The position numbers and the translations under genes are program-made. Positions 21,184 to 33,480 of a stretch of 64,000 nt of DNA are shown here, piece by piece. The notes under the pieces were generated by a model, which did no database searches, was not told where the DNA came from, and was given only the letters and a program-made list of their open reading frames with translations. Origin of the DNA: Phragmites australis. Taxonomy: Eukaryota > Streptophyta > Magnoliopsida > Poales > Poaceae. Positions within the stretch are counted from its first letter, which is position 1, and each line of letters begins with the position of its first letter. The stretch spans positions 15,838,001 through 15,902,000 of the forward strand of contig NC_084927.1 in assembly GCF_958298935.1 (NCBI RefSeq). The letters run 5' to 3'.

Positions 21184-22916
21184 TAAGCTGACCCTTTCTT
21201 ATATCTTGATCAAGTGTTGAGTCAATTTTCATTGCAACTATCTCGGTGTTGAACACCATACCATGATTCATCCTCTTGAACTCCTTGCATAGCTCGGGAC
21301 TTATCTCTTGAAGAGTTATTGCATTGATCTGAGATTTAATTCTTAGGGCATCAATCACTACGTTTGCTTTTCCTGGGTGATTGTTGATTCCCAAATTATA
21401 GTCTTTGATAAGCTCTAGCCATCTGCGTTGTCTGAGGTTAAGATTCGGTTGAGTGAAGATATACTTTAAGCTCTTATGATCTGAATAGATCTCACATCTT
21501 TGACCTATCAGATAATGCCTCCAAATCTTGAGTGTGTGAACCACTGCGGCTAGCTCCAAGTCATGTGTCGAGTAATTATCTTCATGCTTCTTTAACTTCC
21601 TGGATGCATATGCTACTACATGACCCTCTTGCATGAGCACACAACCGAAACCGTGATGAGATGCATTGCAATATAAAGAAAACGGCTTCTGAGTATCTGG
21701 CATGATCAAAATTGGAGCTGAGGTTAACCTTTGCTTCAACTCATTGAAACTGGCTTCTCGAGCAGCTGTCCACTTGAACTCTACTCCTTTTCCTAATAGT
21801 TCTGTCATTGGCTTTGCTATCTTGGAGAAACCTTCTATAAACCGGCAATAGTAACCTGCTAAACCCAGAAAACTAAGGATCTCCAAACATTGCGGTGGTT
21901 TCCAGTTCATCCAATACTTGTGTGCTTTACCCATCTCTACTTTACTTTGGATGGATCCACAGACACACCTCCTACTGAAATAATGTGACCAAGAAAGGGA
22001 ACTTTCTTCAACCAAAACTCACATTTGCTCAGTTTTGCATACAGTTAGTTTTCTCTGAGCTTCTGCAATACCATCATTAGATGTTCCTCGTGCTCTTCCT
22101 CATTCTTGGAGTAAACCAGGATATCGCGAATAAATACCACAACAAACTTGTCCAAATACTCCATGAAGACCTTGTTCATCAGATACATGAAGTAAGCTGG
22201 GGTATGGGTCAACCCGAAAGACATCACTGTGTACTCGTACAGATCATACCAAGTAACAAATACAGTCTTTGGAATATCTGAGGCATGAATCTTCAGTTGA
22301 TGATACCTAGACCGAAGATCAATCTTGGAGAACACACACTCTCCTTTCAGCTGGTCAAATAGATCTTCAATGTGGGGTAGAGGATACTTGCTCTTCATTG
22401 TTACTTCATTCAAGGATCGATAATCTATAACATCCTTTGTGTACCATCCTTCTTTGGAACAAAGATTACTGGGGCTCCCCAGGGTGAAGAACTAGGGTGG
22501 ATAAACTCTTTGTCTAGTAGCTCTTGGATTTGCTCCTTGAGCTCAGCCAACTGATTGGCATCCATTCTATATGGCTTCTTGTATATAGGAGCCGTTCCAA
22601 GTACTAATTCAATGACGAATTCAATTTCACGATTAGGTGGCATACCTGGCAAATCCTTCGGGAAGACGTCAGGGAATTCACTGACCACTCTGCTATCTTC
22701 TACTGCAGTGGCTTTGTTAAGACTGGCGTTGATAGCTAACTCTGTTGTGGCTTGAAATTCCACCTTAGTACCATCTGTGTGTGTCAACTGTACTAACTTT
22801 GTGGTACATCCGATGACTCTCTTGTACTTGGTCAACCAGTCCATTCCTGGAATGATACCAATTCCCTTGGACTCCAGAATGATGAGGTTGGAAGAAAGTC
22901 TACCCCCCTTATACAT
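21184..22916 (-). pseudogene. Element C pol, 5' part: reverse transcriptase and RNase H (broken)
   Basis: Minus-strand pol of a Gypsy chromovirus. From 22916 down: end of protease (IIPGMDWL), RT start with KKPYRMDANQLAELKEQI and [11 protein letters not shown], a frame break near 22414-22424, then [13 protein letters not shown] and the catalytic site, which reads FIRD (22134-22123) where FIDD/YVDD is required. The first catalytic Asp is therefore lost. RNase H follows ([39 protein letters not shown]), with a further break near 22016-22044. The gene then runs into the Tat insertion at 21184-21188 and resumes at 7147. Confidence 0.9.
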
Positions 22917-24339
22917 ATACCTATTTTAGGGCATACATGCCTTGATTCCATTTCTCCTCCAGGAGAACTAACTATCACTCGATTTTTCATTAATGCTCTT
23001 GGCAATTTACATGTATTCACAAACTGATATGATATGAAAGAATGCGTAGCACCAGAATCAAACAATACTGTAGCAGGGTGAGAGTTGACAGAAAACATAC
23101 CTAGGACTACGTCAGGAGCATCCTGAGCTTCCTCCACCGCAACATGGTTGACGCGACCATGCATCGCATTCTGCCGAGGTTGCTCCTGCTGATTGTTGCC
23201 CTGGGACTGTGCTTGGCCCTGCTGCTTCTTGGGGCATTTGTTGGCAAGGTGCCCAAAGTTGCCACAACTAAAACACGGGCCAATGTTACCTGACTCCTGA
23301 TCTGCACGGTTCTGCTACTGGGGCTGGTTGTTGGTGTTGGGTCGCTGTTGTTGCTGGAAGTTGGGGCGAGACTGTTGTTGTTGTTGCTATTGTACGGGTG
23401 GCTTGTACAATCCTGCAACTTGATTTGGCATCTTCTGTGGTGGCCTCTGTTACTGATTCTGCCCTCCATGGCGGAACATAGGGCCGATGGCAGGAGGGTT
23501 GAAGTGGGGCCAGGTGTTACTACTAGAAAATTGACCCTGCAGACTATGCTTGCCCTCTTCTCCCAGGTTCTGACATTTCTTCTCCATGACGAACGCTCTG
23601 TCCACCAGCTTCTGGAAACTGGGGTACTCATTGGTTAAGAGGCCATACTGTAAACTAGCGTTAAGACCCTCGAGGAAGCAATCTTGTTACTTTTCATCTG
23701 TATCCACGTCATTGGGGGCTTAGCGAGAGAGCTGGGTGAACTTGGTGAGGTATTCCTTTACTGCCATGGGTCCTTGCTTTAGACTAAGGAACTCCCTCTC
23801 CAACTTTACTTCACCATTGGGGACATGGTGTGCTTGGAAATTATCCTGGAACTCTGTCTAAGTGATTTCCTGGGGATTCCCATGAGCGGCGGTGTAAGCT
23901 GTCCACCACTCTTGAGCTTGTCCAACTAGTTGATGGGATGCGAAGAGAACTTTCTCCCTTCCATTACACTGAGCTATCTATAGCTTGCCTTCTATGGTCT
24001 TTAGCCAGTCATTTGCCTCCATGGGCTCCACTGCCTGAGAGAAAGTGGGTGCTGAGTTCTCAAGAAAGTCCTGAGCCTGGACTGTAGTTGTTGTGGTGGT
24101 GCTTGCTGAGCTTGGGATTGCTGACTGATAGCCTGAACCAAACCTTGGAGGATGGTCATCACTTGATTGGCATCCATCAGAGCTGGTGGGGGTGTAAGAT
24201 TGCGCTAGTTGCTGGTGTTGTCGTTAGCATTTTCATTGACATTGTCGTTGTCGTTGTTGTTGACATTGTTGTTGGTGTTGTCATTGACGTTGCTGTTGGT
24301 GTTGTCATTAACATTGCTGTTGCGCCTGGTGTTCACCAT
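22832..24339 (-). pseudogene. Element C gag and protease (broken)
   Basis: Gag starts at ATG 24339 with MVNTRR, a start common to Tekay/Del-type elements, followed by an Asn-rich tract. The middle is eroded by stops and frameshifts. A Cys-His zinc knuckle, CFSCGNFGHLANKC, lies near 23231-23275, and the protease active site DSGATHSF begins at 23059. In several places TAG stands in a Gln-rich context. The stretch 23640-24060 can be read only in pieces. Confidence 0.85.
24207..24335 (-). repeat. GTTGTC-like simple repeat coding the Asn-rich gag N-terminus
   Basis: Imperfect repeats of GTTGTC, GTTGTTG and TGTCATTGAC. On the minus strand they encode alternating Asn, Asp and Val residues after MVNTRR. 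Confidence 0.75.
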
Positions 24340-24615
24340 TTGCTGGTCGCCAGGGTACGAGCAGGGAAGCATAAGAGAAAAGCGAGGGTAGAAAAACAAG
24401 ATAAGAATAGAAAAGAACAAATTGGAACGGAAAGAAACAGAAAGAAAGGACTCCCAACTATTATTATAATAATAACTGATGCAATGTAGAGGGGAAATCC
24501 CCACACTACACAAACACTCAGGAAAAGATACAACTCATAGCAAGGTTCACACAACAGACTCAAACACAAGCACACACTAGCACAAATGACACACGAGACT
24601 ACACGATTTATTTAG

Positions 24616-25254
24616 CTAAGGACATCCTCCTAGCTCAACTCTATTCCACGCCTGATGGAGCTTCTTGTGTGGAGGGGAGCGGGGCGGTGTAGCCGCAGGT
24701 GCTGGGGAAGTCTCCTCGGGGAGAGGGAGCTGGTCGGTGTATAGGGTGGTGGTGAGGCGGACCTGCTCTCTCAAACGGAGATCTGGCTCGTTGTTGATGG
24801 GTGCGAAGATGACCTCCAAGCTGCCAAACGGGTGCTGCGGGAACTTTCCGAACTGGATGTGGTGGAGGTTTTGTCTATTCTCCCTGCAGAGAACAGCTGG
24901 AGCCTGGCGAGCAGCATCCTCAATCCCTGCCTCGAACGTATCTCTAAGGGCGGTGGTGGTGTGAACTCGACGAACTCGGCAAAGACCGTCGTCGGAGGGC
25001 TTCTCGAACATGTTCACCTCCACTGACCAGGAGTAACCACGACCTCCAAGCGGGACTCTGACTCCCCTGAAGAGTGGAGCGTTGTGGTAGCCAAGTCCCT
25101 AGAGCAGGTACCACAGCGTGCGGGCGAAGTAGCTGGCAAGCTGTCCATCGGAGTAGAACTCAACTGGGGGTTGGTGCCTCCAGACTGCACCAGCAGGGAC
25201 CTCCACCTCAGGAAACGACATGCGTTTGTGTGGAGTGATCTTCAAGCGAGCCAT
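24616..25254 (-). pseudogene. Accessory ORF upstream of gag in element C (one in-frame stop)
   Basis: ATG at 25254 opens a frame of about 212 codons ending at 24616-24618, broken only by TAG at 25101-25099 in a CTC-TAG-GGA context where Gln is plausible. It begins MARLKITPHKRM and contains SDGQLASYFARTLWYL, GGRGYSW and MFEKPSDDGL; the C-terminus is Pro-rich. No catalytic motif or membrane segment is visible. I recall similar ORFs beside gag in long grass Gypsy elements, but cannot assign a family. It lies between the leader and gag on the same strand, so it may share the genomic transcript. Confidence 0.6.
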
Positions 25255-25387
25255 CTAATTTTGAAGAAGACAAAAAATTAGTAACGTTTTTGTAAAGAGC
25301 AATAGACAAGGAGAGGAAAAACTGAACGGAAACAATTTACAAAATTAGTTTGTCCAAACATAGGTGGTTAGCATGTCCTTTATATCT
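25255..25387 (-). other. Leader of element C, inner part
   Basis: AT-rich leader between the accessory ORF and the solo LTR B insertion. No gene is seen. It resumes at 29441 beyond the inserted LTR. Confidence 0.6.
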
Positions 25388-25392
25388 AGGCT
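25388..25392. other. Target-site duplication AGGCT, left copy (solo LTR B)
   Basis: AGGCT precedes TGTAATACCC at 25393 and is repeated at 29436-29440 right after GTGTGACA. Confidence 0.92.
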
Positions 25393-28300
25393 TGTAATAC
25401 CCTGATTTTTAGATTTCTCATATTTCTAAAAATTTTCAAGATTATTGAATAGCTTCACCAGTAGTATAGGTTTAAAACCTATTTTCTTAATCAATCAATC
25501 AATATAGGTTATTATTTTGTGTGCATTACATGCTGAGTTTTGTTAGGAGGTAGGTAAATGCATTAGAGTTATTTTTTCTTTTTCTTTCTCTTTGGTGTTT
25601 TGAGTGAAAAGATTTTGAAAAGGTTTTTACAAAACTCATTAGTGAATAAGTTAAGGATCTTAATGGTTGAAATTCAAAATCCTTGAATTCATCATCTATT
25701 CAATCCTTGATCATACCTAATCCTTCTCCAGTTTAATTCAAATGATATCCAAATCCTTGTTTAAAGCCAATCTTCTCTTTCTCAAATTCGACCCGAAATC
25801 TAAATTCAAATTCCTTATCTACTCCTAATCTTGTTCAACCTCATTTTTTTCGTTTCTCTAAATTCACTCCGAGCTCAATTTAAATTCAAACCCTATTCAA
25901 ATTTCTCTGTAAAAGTTTCTTTTCTAAACCTTAGATATACCTAAAGTGTCTTTAGGCTCAATCTTTCTAAAGTCCAGACTCTTAGCCAAGTCTTCTAGAT
26001 GGCCCAACAAAGGATCCACGAAATCTGCAAATTTTCGCGGAGTCCTGGACAGCCTCGTCTTCTCATGACGTTTTATAGTTCAAAACGGCCTCAAATGCAA
26101 ATCTTGACAATACCAAAGTTGTAGACCTCGTCGAGATCTTCGATTTGAACCTACGGAAGTCCCCTTTTGGATAACGGAGCTAGGAGTTATGGCCCCCGAA
26201 ATCAGTGCTGCACAGATAAGTCCGAGTTCAAACAGTTTATCTTGTGACGCATTTTTGGAAATCAAGATTGCGTTTCAGAAGTTCCAATGACTACCAACAT
26301 TGTATATCTTTTTGAGTACTACACTTTAGAATCAAGAAACATCCAATTTGGAGTCTAGACGATAGAGATATCATCATCGGAATACAAAGCTACAAAAAAG
26401 GAAATCGTAACTGACCCGAACTCGAATCCGATTCGTGTTCGGTTTGGACTCCACCTCAACCAGCCGCCCATAGCCCTATAAATATGAGTTGCACACCCTC
26501 TCCTACCCCTATTCCATGCCTCCAAGCCCTAGGAGTCGCTCCTGCCTTGTTCATGCGTCGCCGGAGCGCTGCCGTTCGCCGGAACCGCCGCCACCGTCGC
26601 CTGTGATGCGCTACATCGTCTTCTCCGTGAATCCTCCTTCCTCGACCATCAAAGCAAGGCGATGACCCCTTATTCTCCTCCCTTACTACTGATCTACGCC
26701 GCACGGTCGTCGCCGTCGCGAGACAGCCACGCTGTAGCCGATTAGCATCGATGTTCCCGACCGACCATAGGTCAAATCACCAAGCTCTTTCATCGGTGCA
26801 TGTCCCATGATGTTCCCCACGCCCTCACCAACCAGGTCGGCCAGTAGAGCAGCCAAACTATCAAAATCAAGGTCGACATACCCGCTGTCCGATTTTTTGA
26901 CGCGTTCTGCGCGTGCACCGGATTTGCATTCGCATTCCCTGTCAATCCGAAAGCCGTATGGATGCACCAACCACGTCACGGCATGTCCCATCGAGTCTTC
27001 TACGTTACCCTAGGAGCCCATCCCCGTTTGTGCAGCGACACGACCAGGACGCCAGTGCCAACCACAGCATATCGCAACCATTACCCGTCTCATCTTTGCC
27101 GATCGTTCTTCCTCTCAGTGGATGATCTACCCAAAACTATGCCATAAAATTGTGTTCCCGGGATATATGAATATCTCTATTCAAACGGTTTCTCAAATTT
27201 CATAGTCAATCTCTGGGAACGGGAGCATCTTTGTTCCCGCATTTGTTCGCGGTCACCACCAAACCTAGAAGCAGTTATTGCTGTTTTGCCGCTACCTCGA
27301 ATGACCCCTTCCAAAATCAACCATACTGCTGAGTTAGTCTTTCCGCGTTCTACGCCATGCTTCCCTCGTTTCACTGAAACACCACTGAAGCTGACATCGA
27401 TGTGAGTGGCCACGCGTCGGATTGTTGTCTTCGATGAAACCCGAACCACCACCACTACATAGAGTCACCAGTAGTATCATAAACCTAGAAGTGCAACCTT
27501 CGGCCTTTTTGATCCATCATAGGTGATCGATACTAGACTTCAGCGTATCCCTTCTTTAATTCAAGACGATACCTGCATAGCATGCTAAGTCAATGCCACA
27601 TCATTCTCCTTAGCCTAGTCAGCGAAGTCTAGTCTACCCTAAACTTCTTGAATCTTGCGCAATGACGTTGTCAAGCCTAGCGCAATGATTGCACAATAAA
27701 CTCTTTTCCCATAGAAAGATAACTCCAGTAAATTAGTCTTTCTTTTCAGTCTAATCCATCTCTCAAAAGCTCATTCTCTTTCATCTTAACTCTGATTTAG
27801 GCGATTCTTGTGTTTAAATGTTTCTAAAATCATCCCTATCTAACCATAGTATTTTTAAAGTGTTTTGATGATGTTTGGTATGTTGTTCTTAGTGTTTGCT
27901 TTGTGTTGTTTGTCGGTAGTTCTCGTGATTAGTCGATAATGTTCCGGAGCAGTTCGAGGGACTTCAAGACCAAGATTTCGACAACACTGAGCAGCATTGG
28001 GAAAAAGGCAAGTGTCCTTGATCATATTGAACCTATGTTTTTAAATGTTTTGGTTTTAATAAACTGCATGCAATGTTTGTCAATATGATTGGTAGTCACC
28101 TATGTTAGGATTGTTCTAGATTTTCCCTTATCATCTCTTGGAACCTAGATGGTTTACGGTTAGGTGTCTTTTATGGGTAGATTACTTAGCCATGCTTTTG
28201 GGATGTTGAGAAGTGTCATAATCTTGACTAATGAACATATGCAACAATGGTCCCTAATGTGTTAATGGTCTAGCAACATGGAACCTTAGGCCTTGAGCAA

Positions 28301-29435
28301 AGTAGTTTTAATGGTTGTCATGGTTGTGATGTTGGTTTAGTGTTTGCTCAAGTAACCTAAGTAAGGATCGGTTCATGGAGCAACAACCGAAGAAGTAATG
28401 TACCAACCACGAGGCTAATATGGGTAAGACGTGACATACTGATTAAAGTCTATCCAGTGTGTGTTAGGTCGGCACAAAAGGGGGCTTCTGGGTAGGAGCT
28501 TAGCTTGCGTAAAGCCTGGCGGTGAAACCTAGTGGGCAGACGCATACTAGGTTAGTCTCTGGTTGGTGGCAAATGTCATGCAGTGATTCTTGGCGACACA
28601 CCACTGGCATGTGTTAAGTATTTCGCGAACATGGCAACATAGAATTCACTGACTCGTGGGGAAAGCTGGACAACCTCTGCAGAGTGTAAAACTGTTATAA
28701 CAGCCGTGCTTACGGATATGAGAGACTTGGATCCTCACTTGATTAGTGGGTTATGGTTTTGGGTTTGGTTGTGGTTATGGTGCTGGTACAGGGAGTACTA
28801 GATGGTTGTGATTATGGTTCTAGTACAGGGAGTACCAGATAGTTGTGGTTATGATTCTGGTACAGGGAGTACTAGATGGTTTTGGTTATAGTACAGGGAG
28901 TACTAAAAGGTTATGGTGTGCAAGGTTGGGAGCCTTGTATGCTGGATGCTGAATTGTTTGGGTTACATTCATTTAATAACTACTTAATATTTTTGAGTCC
29001 AAATGTGTTTTCATTACTCGCATTTATGCAAATTTACCATATGTTAGCCTATTCTTGATATAAGCCTGCATATCATTATTTTTCCCACACTTGTTGAGCA
29101 CGTCATGTGCTCACACTTGTTATTTTCCCTATACCATGTGATATGTATGCTGCTGCTCAGTGAGTGAAGATGTTGAAGATTATCAAGATGAGGTTGTGAC
29201 ATTCTAGGCGCGTGTCTCCCGGTCGGTTGCCTGCGGTGTTGTTGGGCACCAGTGCTTCTGTATCGCTGCAGATATCTTCATAAAAGACAATATATGTCAA
29301 TTGCTGTAAGAGTTTAACATTTATTCTGTAAAAGTATTACTTTTGTTACTTCACTTGTGACGTCCTTATGTGTGTTGAACATCCTGGGCACACATAAGCC
29401 GCATTTGGTTTTGGCCATTAAAACCGGGTGTGACA
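25393..29435 (+). mobile_element. Solo LTR B (Gypsy, TGTAATACCC...GGTGTGACA)
   Basis: A 4043-bp LTR with intact ends and perfect AGGCT duplications, but no internal region. This is the product of recombination between the two LTRs of a former element that had inserted in the leader of element C. It has a TATA box at 26477-26484 (CCCTATAAATATGAG) and a four-unit tandem repeat near 28787-28905. It is a close relative of LTR D (1-3044, opposite strand) and shares terminal motifs with LTRs A and C. ORFs inside it, including those at 26456-26991 and 27177-27455, recur in the D copy and have no domains. Confidence 0.92.
26477..26484 (+). promoter_or_regulatory. TATA box of solo LTR B
   Basis: TATAAATA, followed within 60 bp by a C/T-rich initiator-like stretch. 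Confidence 0.6.
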
Positions 29436-29459
29436 AGGCTGCATCCTATGGTCAACACG

Positions 29460-29471
29460 GCTCTGATACCA
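29460..29471 (-). other. Primer-binding site of element C (initiator Met-tRNA)
   Basis: The minus strand reads TGGTATCAGAGC, complementary to the 3' end of plant initiator tRNA-Met. It lies four bases (GAAA) inside the 5' LTR end. Confidence 0.92.
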
Positions 29472-29475
29472 TTTC

Positions 29476-32400
29476 TGTAACACCCAGTTTTAAAGGAACA
29501 AAACCGGCCACAACACATGTATGCAAGGATCAAGTTTCCATACATGTGTTACATCATCAGTGTATCATCACAGTGCCATTATTACAACGATACTTAACTT
29601 ATTACAAAAGGACCCGAGGGTCTAAAAGAAAACACAGCGGAACTAAAAAGGGGTATTCAGCGCCACCGAGGCCACCATCTTCCACAGGCGTTGACCGGGG
29701 GCACACCAGCCTAGAACAGCAACACCGGGTAGAAGTCATCCTCGTCGAAGTTTGCAGCATTAAAGACGGCTTTTGAATAGCGGTAGATTGCAAGAAAAGG
29801 GACAACAGGAGTGAGTACAAAATGTACTCCGCAAGTGTAGGCAAAATATGCTATGAGGCTCAAGTCAAGGAAAGGATAGACACAGGTTAATTGCACTAAG
29901 AAACTATGACCTATGACATCAACATCAGGCATCCTATTTACTATGGGAAGACTCAACTATAATAAAAAGGAATGACTCATCGGATTCCATCCGACTACCA
30001 AGACACACTAGGTAATTCCATCACCCAGACTACCCGACCAACCATATGAACCCTGATCCCAACTAATCCTGAAGAAGTCCAAGTTTGCTCTTGACCGTGA
30101 GCACAGCTAATCGACCAGTTTGATACTCTGCAGAGTTTGCACAGCTTCCTCATGAGTCGTGATTCCCGTGTTGCTTCACACTTTTGGGGTGTGGAGTCAG
30201 GGTCTCACTACAAGGCCTTTACAAAGCTCCCACTAACCTGCAGGAACTCACCGAGGTTTCACCGCTAATAGAGAATTCCATCGCTGCAGAAGTCCTCTCT
30301 TGTGCCACTTAACCGTCCAATGGTGCCCACAAAATCATAGGGGTGGCTAATTAGTTGGCCAGACCGTACCCATATAGGCCTCATGGTTGTGCGGAAATAA
30401 CTTGGTTACATGTTCAAGAACCGATCCTTAGGACCCCACATAGAAACAACCACAACCAACTGTGTACTACCGGCACATGTGCATTCCCGCACCATCATCA
30501 GACAACCATTATGTTGGGATCCCTGCCATGTTGCTACAAAATTATCCATCTCAATTCTTGTTGCATAATCATTAGTCAATATTAACATTTTTTCGGACCC
30601 TGACTGAACTAGCATATTCTATCCATTTTACCCCATGATCCATCAACGGCGACAAGGAATTGTCATACAAAACTAGTAAATCCTAACATAGGATTTCAAA
30701 TTAGACAAGCATGCATTTGAAGGATCAACATCTACGCATGAATCCTAAAATAGGGGCAAAATGTTTAAGGACACTTGCCTTTCATGCAGGGTTGCTCAAA
30801 ATCCTCAAAAGCTTGGTCTTGGAGATTACCAGACTTCTCAACTCCTAAACAAAATACCAGGAAAATCACACAAAAGAAAACTCTAAGAACAGTACACCAA
30901 ACAGTACTAAAACTAGGTAAAAACTCTATAAAAAGATTCTACACATCACTCTGAACATTTGGGGGCGGAAATCTCCTAAATCGGAGCTACGATCAAAAAA
31001 ATATTTAGCTTTTGAAGTTCCAAAGGCTAAACAGCAAATTTTAGTTAATTTCCAAAAATAAAATGAATTGTTTTATACTGGAAAATGCAATTATGATGCC
31101 AATAAACAATTTCGGATTTATTCTTCAATAGAAAATTCGGTGAAAAAGGTTTACGAGCCCGTGGACCACGGCCATTAGGCCGGTCCACAGATCCTTGGTG
31201 GACCAAGGCAAAGGGGTATGCGCCCCTCTAATCTGAGCCATCGGATTAGAGGTCGGCAACCAATATTTAAAGGGGGGTGGCGGACGGCTCGGCCGGTGGT
31301 GCTGGCATGGGCAGACAGTGGCCAACGGCGGTGGGGCAGCCGGAGCTTCATCGGATCAACGCAAACGGGCACGGATTGTGACGACGCTTGGTGCAGAAGA
31401 GAGAGGAGAGGAAGGGGATCATCACCAAGGGCTCAGCGGCAGTGGAGGAGCTCCGGAAGTGGCTGGCAATGGAGAAAAAGGGGCAGCAGCACTTGGAGCT
31501 CGGTGCGGCGACGTCCGACAGTGGGAGGAGCTCCGAGAAGTGCTGGGATGCGATACTTGAGGTCATGCGACGTCGAAAAGGCTAAGACCGAGGTCAAAAA
31601 TGGTTTGGCCATGGAGAATTTGGGCGGCGGCAAGCTCCTTACTGGCGACAATGGTGGAGACGGCGGCGGGCTCAATTCCGTGCATGAAAGAAAGGGAAAA
31701 AGGGTGGAACGGGTGAGGAACCTCACAATTGAGACAATGGGGAGCTTATTTGCGTGAGAGAGGGAGAGGAGGGGTCGGATTTGGGGAGAGATGGTCCGTG
31801 CCCTAATTGGAAATAAAGCGTCGGTTTCCATACTTAAGAGAGGAGAATGAAGGGGAAAATGGCCGAAATCAAGAGAGGGGAGGGAGGGGATCACGGCCAA
31901 GTGACTTGATTGAAGAATTAAGGCGCGGGGAGGCTCAGATTTTGAAACGGCCGGCGGATTTGGGGGTGCTCAGGTTTGGCAGCTGGAGGAAGAGGAAGGC
32001 GAGCCACGGCTCAGGTGCGGGCAGCTCGACTCAGCTCGAGCCAGGCCCACATGACGGTGAGACAAGGCAGAGAGGGGGAGCAGCTCAAGCGTGGGTGGCT
32101 CGGCTGGGAGGGGGCCCTCCGGGCGGTGAGAGGAGGCGGTGAGGCTGGCTCGGCGTCTTGGGCCGACACGGGAGAGAAAAAGGGTGGCCCGCTCGGGAGA
32201 GGAAAGAAGGGAGGGAGAGGAAGGATGAATGGGTCGGGGAGAAAAGGAATTTCGGCTAAGAGCTCTTTTCCAAGATTAAAAAACCTTTTTTATTTTGAAC
32301 AAATTTCAAAAGGAGTTTAAACGAGCGAGTTCTAGCGAATTTTTGCAAACTTTTTTCCCACGCATAAAAACCTATTGCAACTAAGATGGCATGAATGCGA

Positions 32401-32528
32401 CAATCTTATATAACCCATGTCAATTTAAATTTAGAAATTAATTGCTTCTAAAGAACAAAATTGCAACACCTATTAAATTTCTAACAAAATTTTAAATTAT
32501 TGCAAAAATTTAATTTTAGGGTGTTACA
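29476..32528 (-). repeat. 5' LTR of element C (Tekay/Del-type)
   Basis: 3053 bp. On the plus strand it begins TGTAACACCC and ends GGGTGTTACA, an inverted terminal match of 10 bp. The primer site adjoins its left side, so the element reads right to left. GC-rich stretches (about 31960-32230) resemble the inverted GC-rich part of LTR A, showing a shared family. ORFs at 31218-31757 and 31807-32320 are LTR shadows. Confidence 0.9.
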
Positions 32529-32687
32529 ATTTTCTTTAGACCAGTGTGGTCATTTTGTATTAAATAACATTGTAATAATGAGCATTATGTCTGTTATCCA
32601 CTAATGACGTCGCTATATGTATGTGTAAATTGATCCTAGCATACATATGGTTCACATTTGGTTTTGGTCTTAAAACCGGGTGTGACA
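32529..32687 (+). repeat. 3' tail of an LTR of element A
   Basis: Its first 91 bases (32529-32619) match 5767-5857 of LTR A at about 90% by eye; it then runs 68 bases further to the true LTR end CCGGGTGTGACA. The following bases ACAGA equal those before LTR A at 3128-3132. The simplest reading is that element C inserted into the 3' LTR of element A and that A's interior was later deleted. Confidence 0.82.
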
Positions 32688-32692
32688 ACAGA

Positions 32693-33480
32693 CGCCATGG
32701 TCAGCGTGCCATGGTTCGTGCTTATATACCAGTTGAGGAGAGGGACACAACAGCAGCAGAGGACCAGGCCCTAGAAGAGGCCGAGGCACAGCTTTCACAT
32801 TATATCTTTGTTGTGGACAGCGATAGCAACAGTGACTTAGGAGACCATGACTACTTCCTGCCTGTCACTAGAGCACACGACGTCGAGGCAGGAGGTCCTT
32901 CTCAGGCTACCCTCCAGACTTCAGTTCCCACTATTCAGCACATGTGACGACACCTCCAGTGACTCCTGCTGCATCTCCTTTAGAGATGACACTCCTTTGT
33001 AGTAGATGCAGCAGCAACAGTTGATGATGCAGTAGTAGATGGCAGCCCAGGCAGAGATGCCAGTGAAGCTTTAGCCTAATATGCTTCGCCAGTAGGAGCA
33101 GCAGACGGTACTCATGCACTCACTCTAGTAGCAGCAACAGGCCATGTTTACAGTGCTTTAGGCAAACAGGGAGAACAACTCTTAGATGTTCTCGTTCACA
33201 CAGGTCTTCATTTTCCACCTGCACCTCCAGCTCCAGCTCCGAGTCCTCTCCCAAGCAGTGTTGGTGGTCTCTTGAGTACTCTGGTGTCAGGCTTCCCACT
33301 TTCAGCTCTTTTCACCACCGGAGTCTTATCTCTACCTGTCGGGACTTCTCAGAGGCCAGTGCTTCCTTTGTTGACATAACCTTTGACCACTGGACCTCTT
33401 AGCTTTGACGACTCTCTGCAGCTGAACGTCCTTGCTCAGCCCTCTTCAGTCGAGCCTCCTTCAGTTGTACAGTAAGCTTT
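32693..33480 (+). pseudogene. Sirevirus-type ORF between pol and 3' LTR (decayed)
   Basis: Continuation of the ORF at 3045-3132. It is acidic at first (EERDTTAAEDQALEEAEAQL, then VVDSDSNSDLGDHD) and reaches TGA at 32945. Downstream, a Gln-rich stretch (about 32990-33180) is riddled with TAG codons standing among CAG codons, then a Pro-rich stretch follows. Its place before a polypurine tract and Sirevirus-type LTR suggests the extra/envelope-like ORF of that lineage. No signal peptide or membrane segment is visible, so the function is open. Confidence 0.5.

Noticed and set aside
26456..27455. Minus-strand ORFs in solo LTR B
   Set aside because: Similar ORFs recur in the inverted LTR D copy, follow LTR sequence and have no domains.
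31218..32320. Three plus-strand ORFs within LTR C
   Set aside because: They lie inside an LTR with well-defined ends, and no protein family is recognised.
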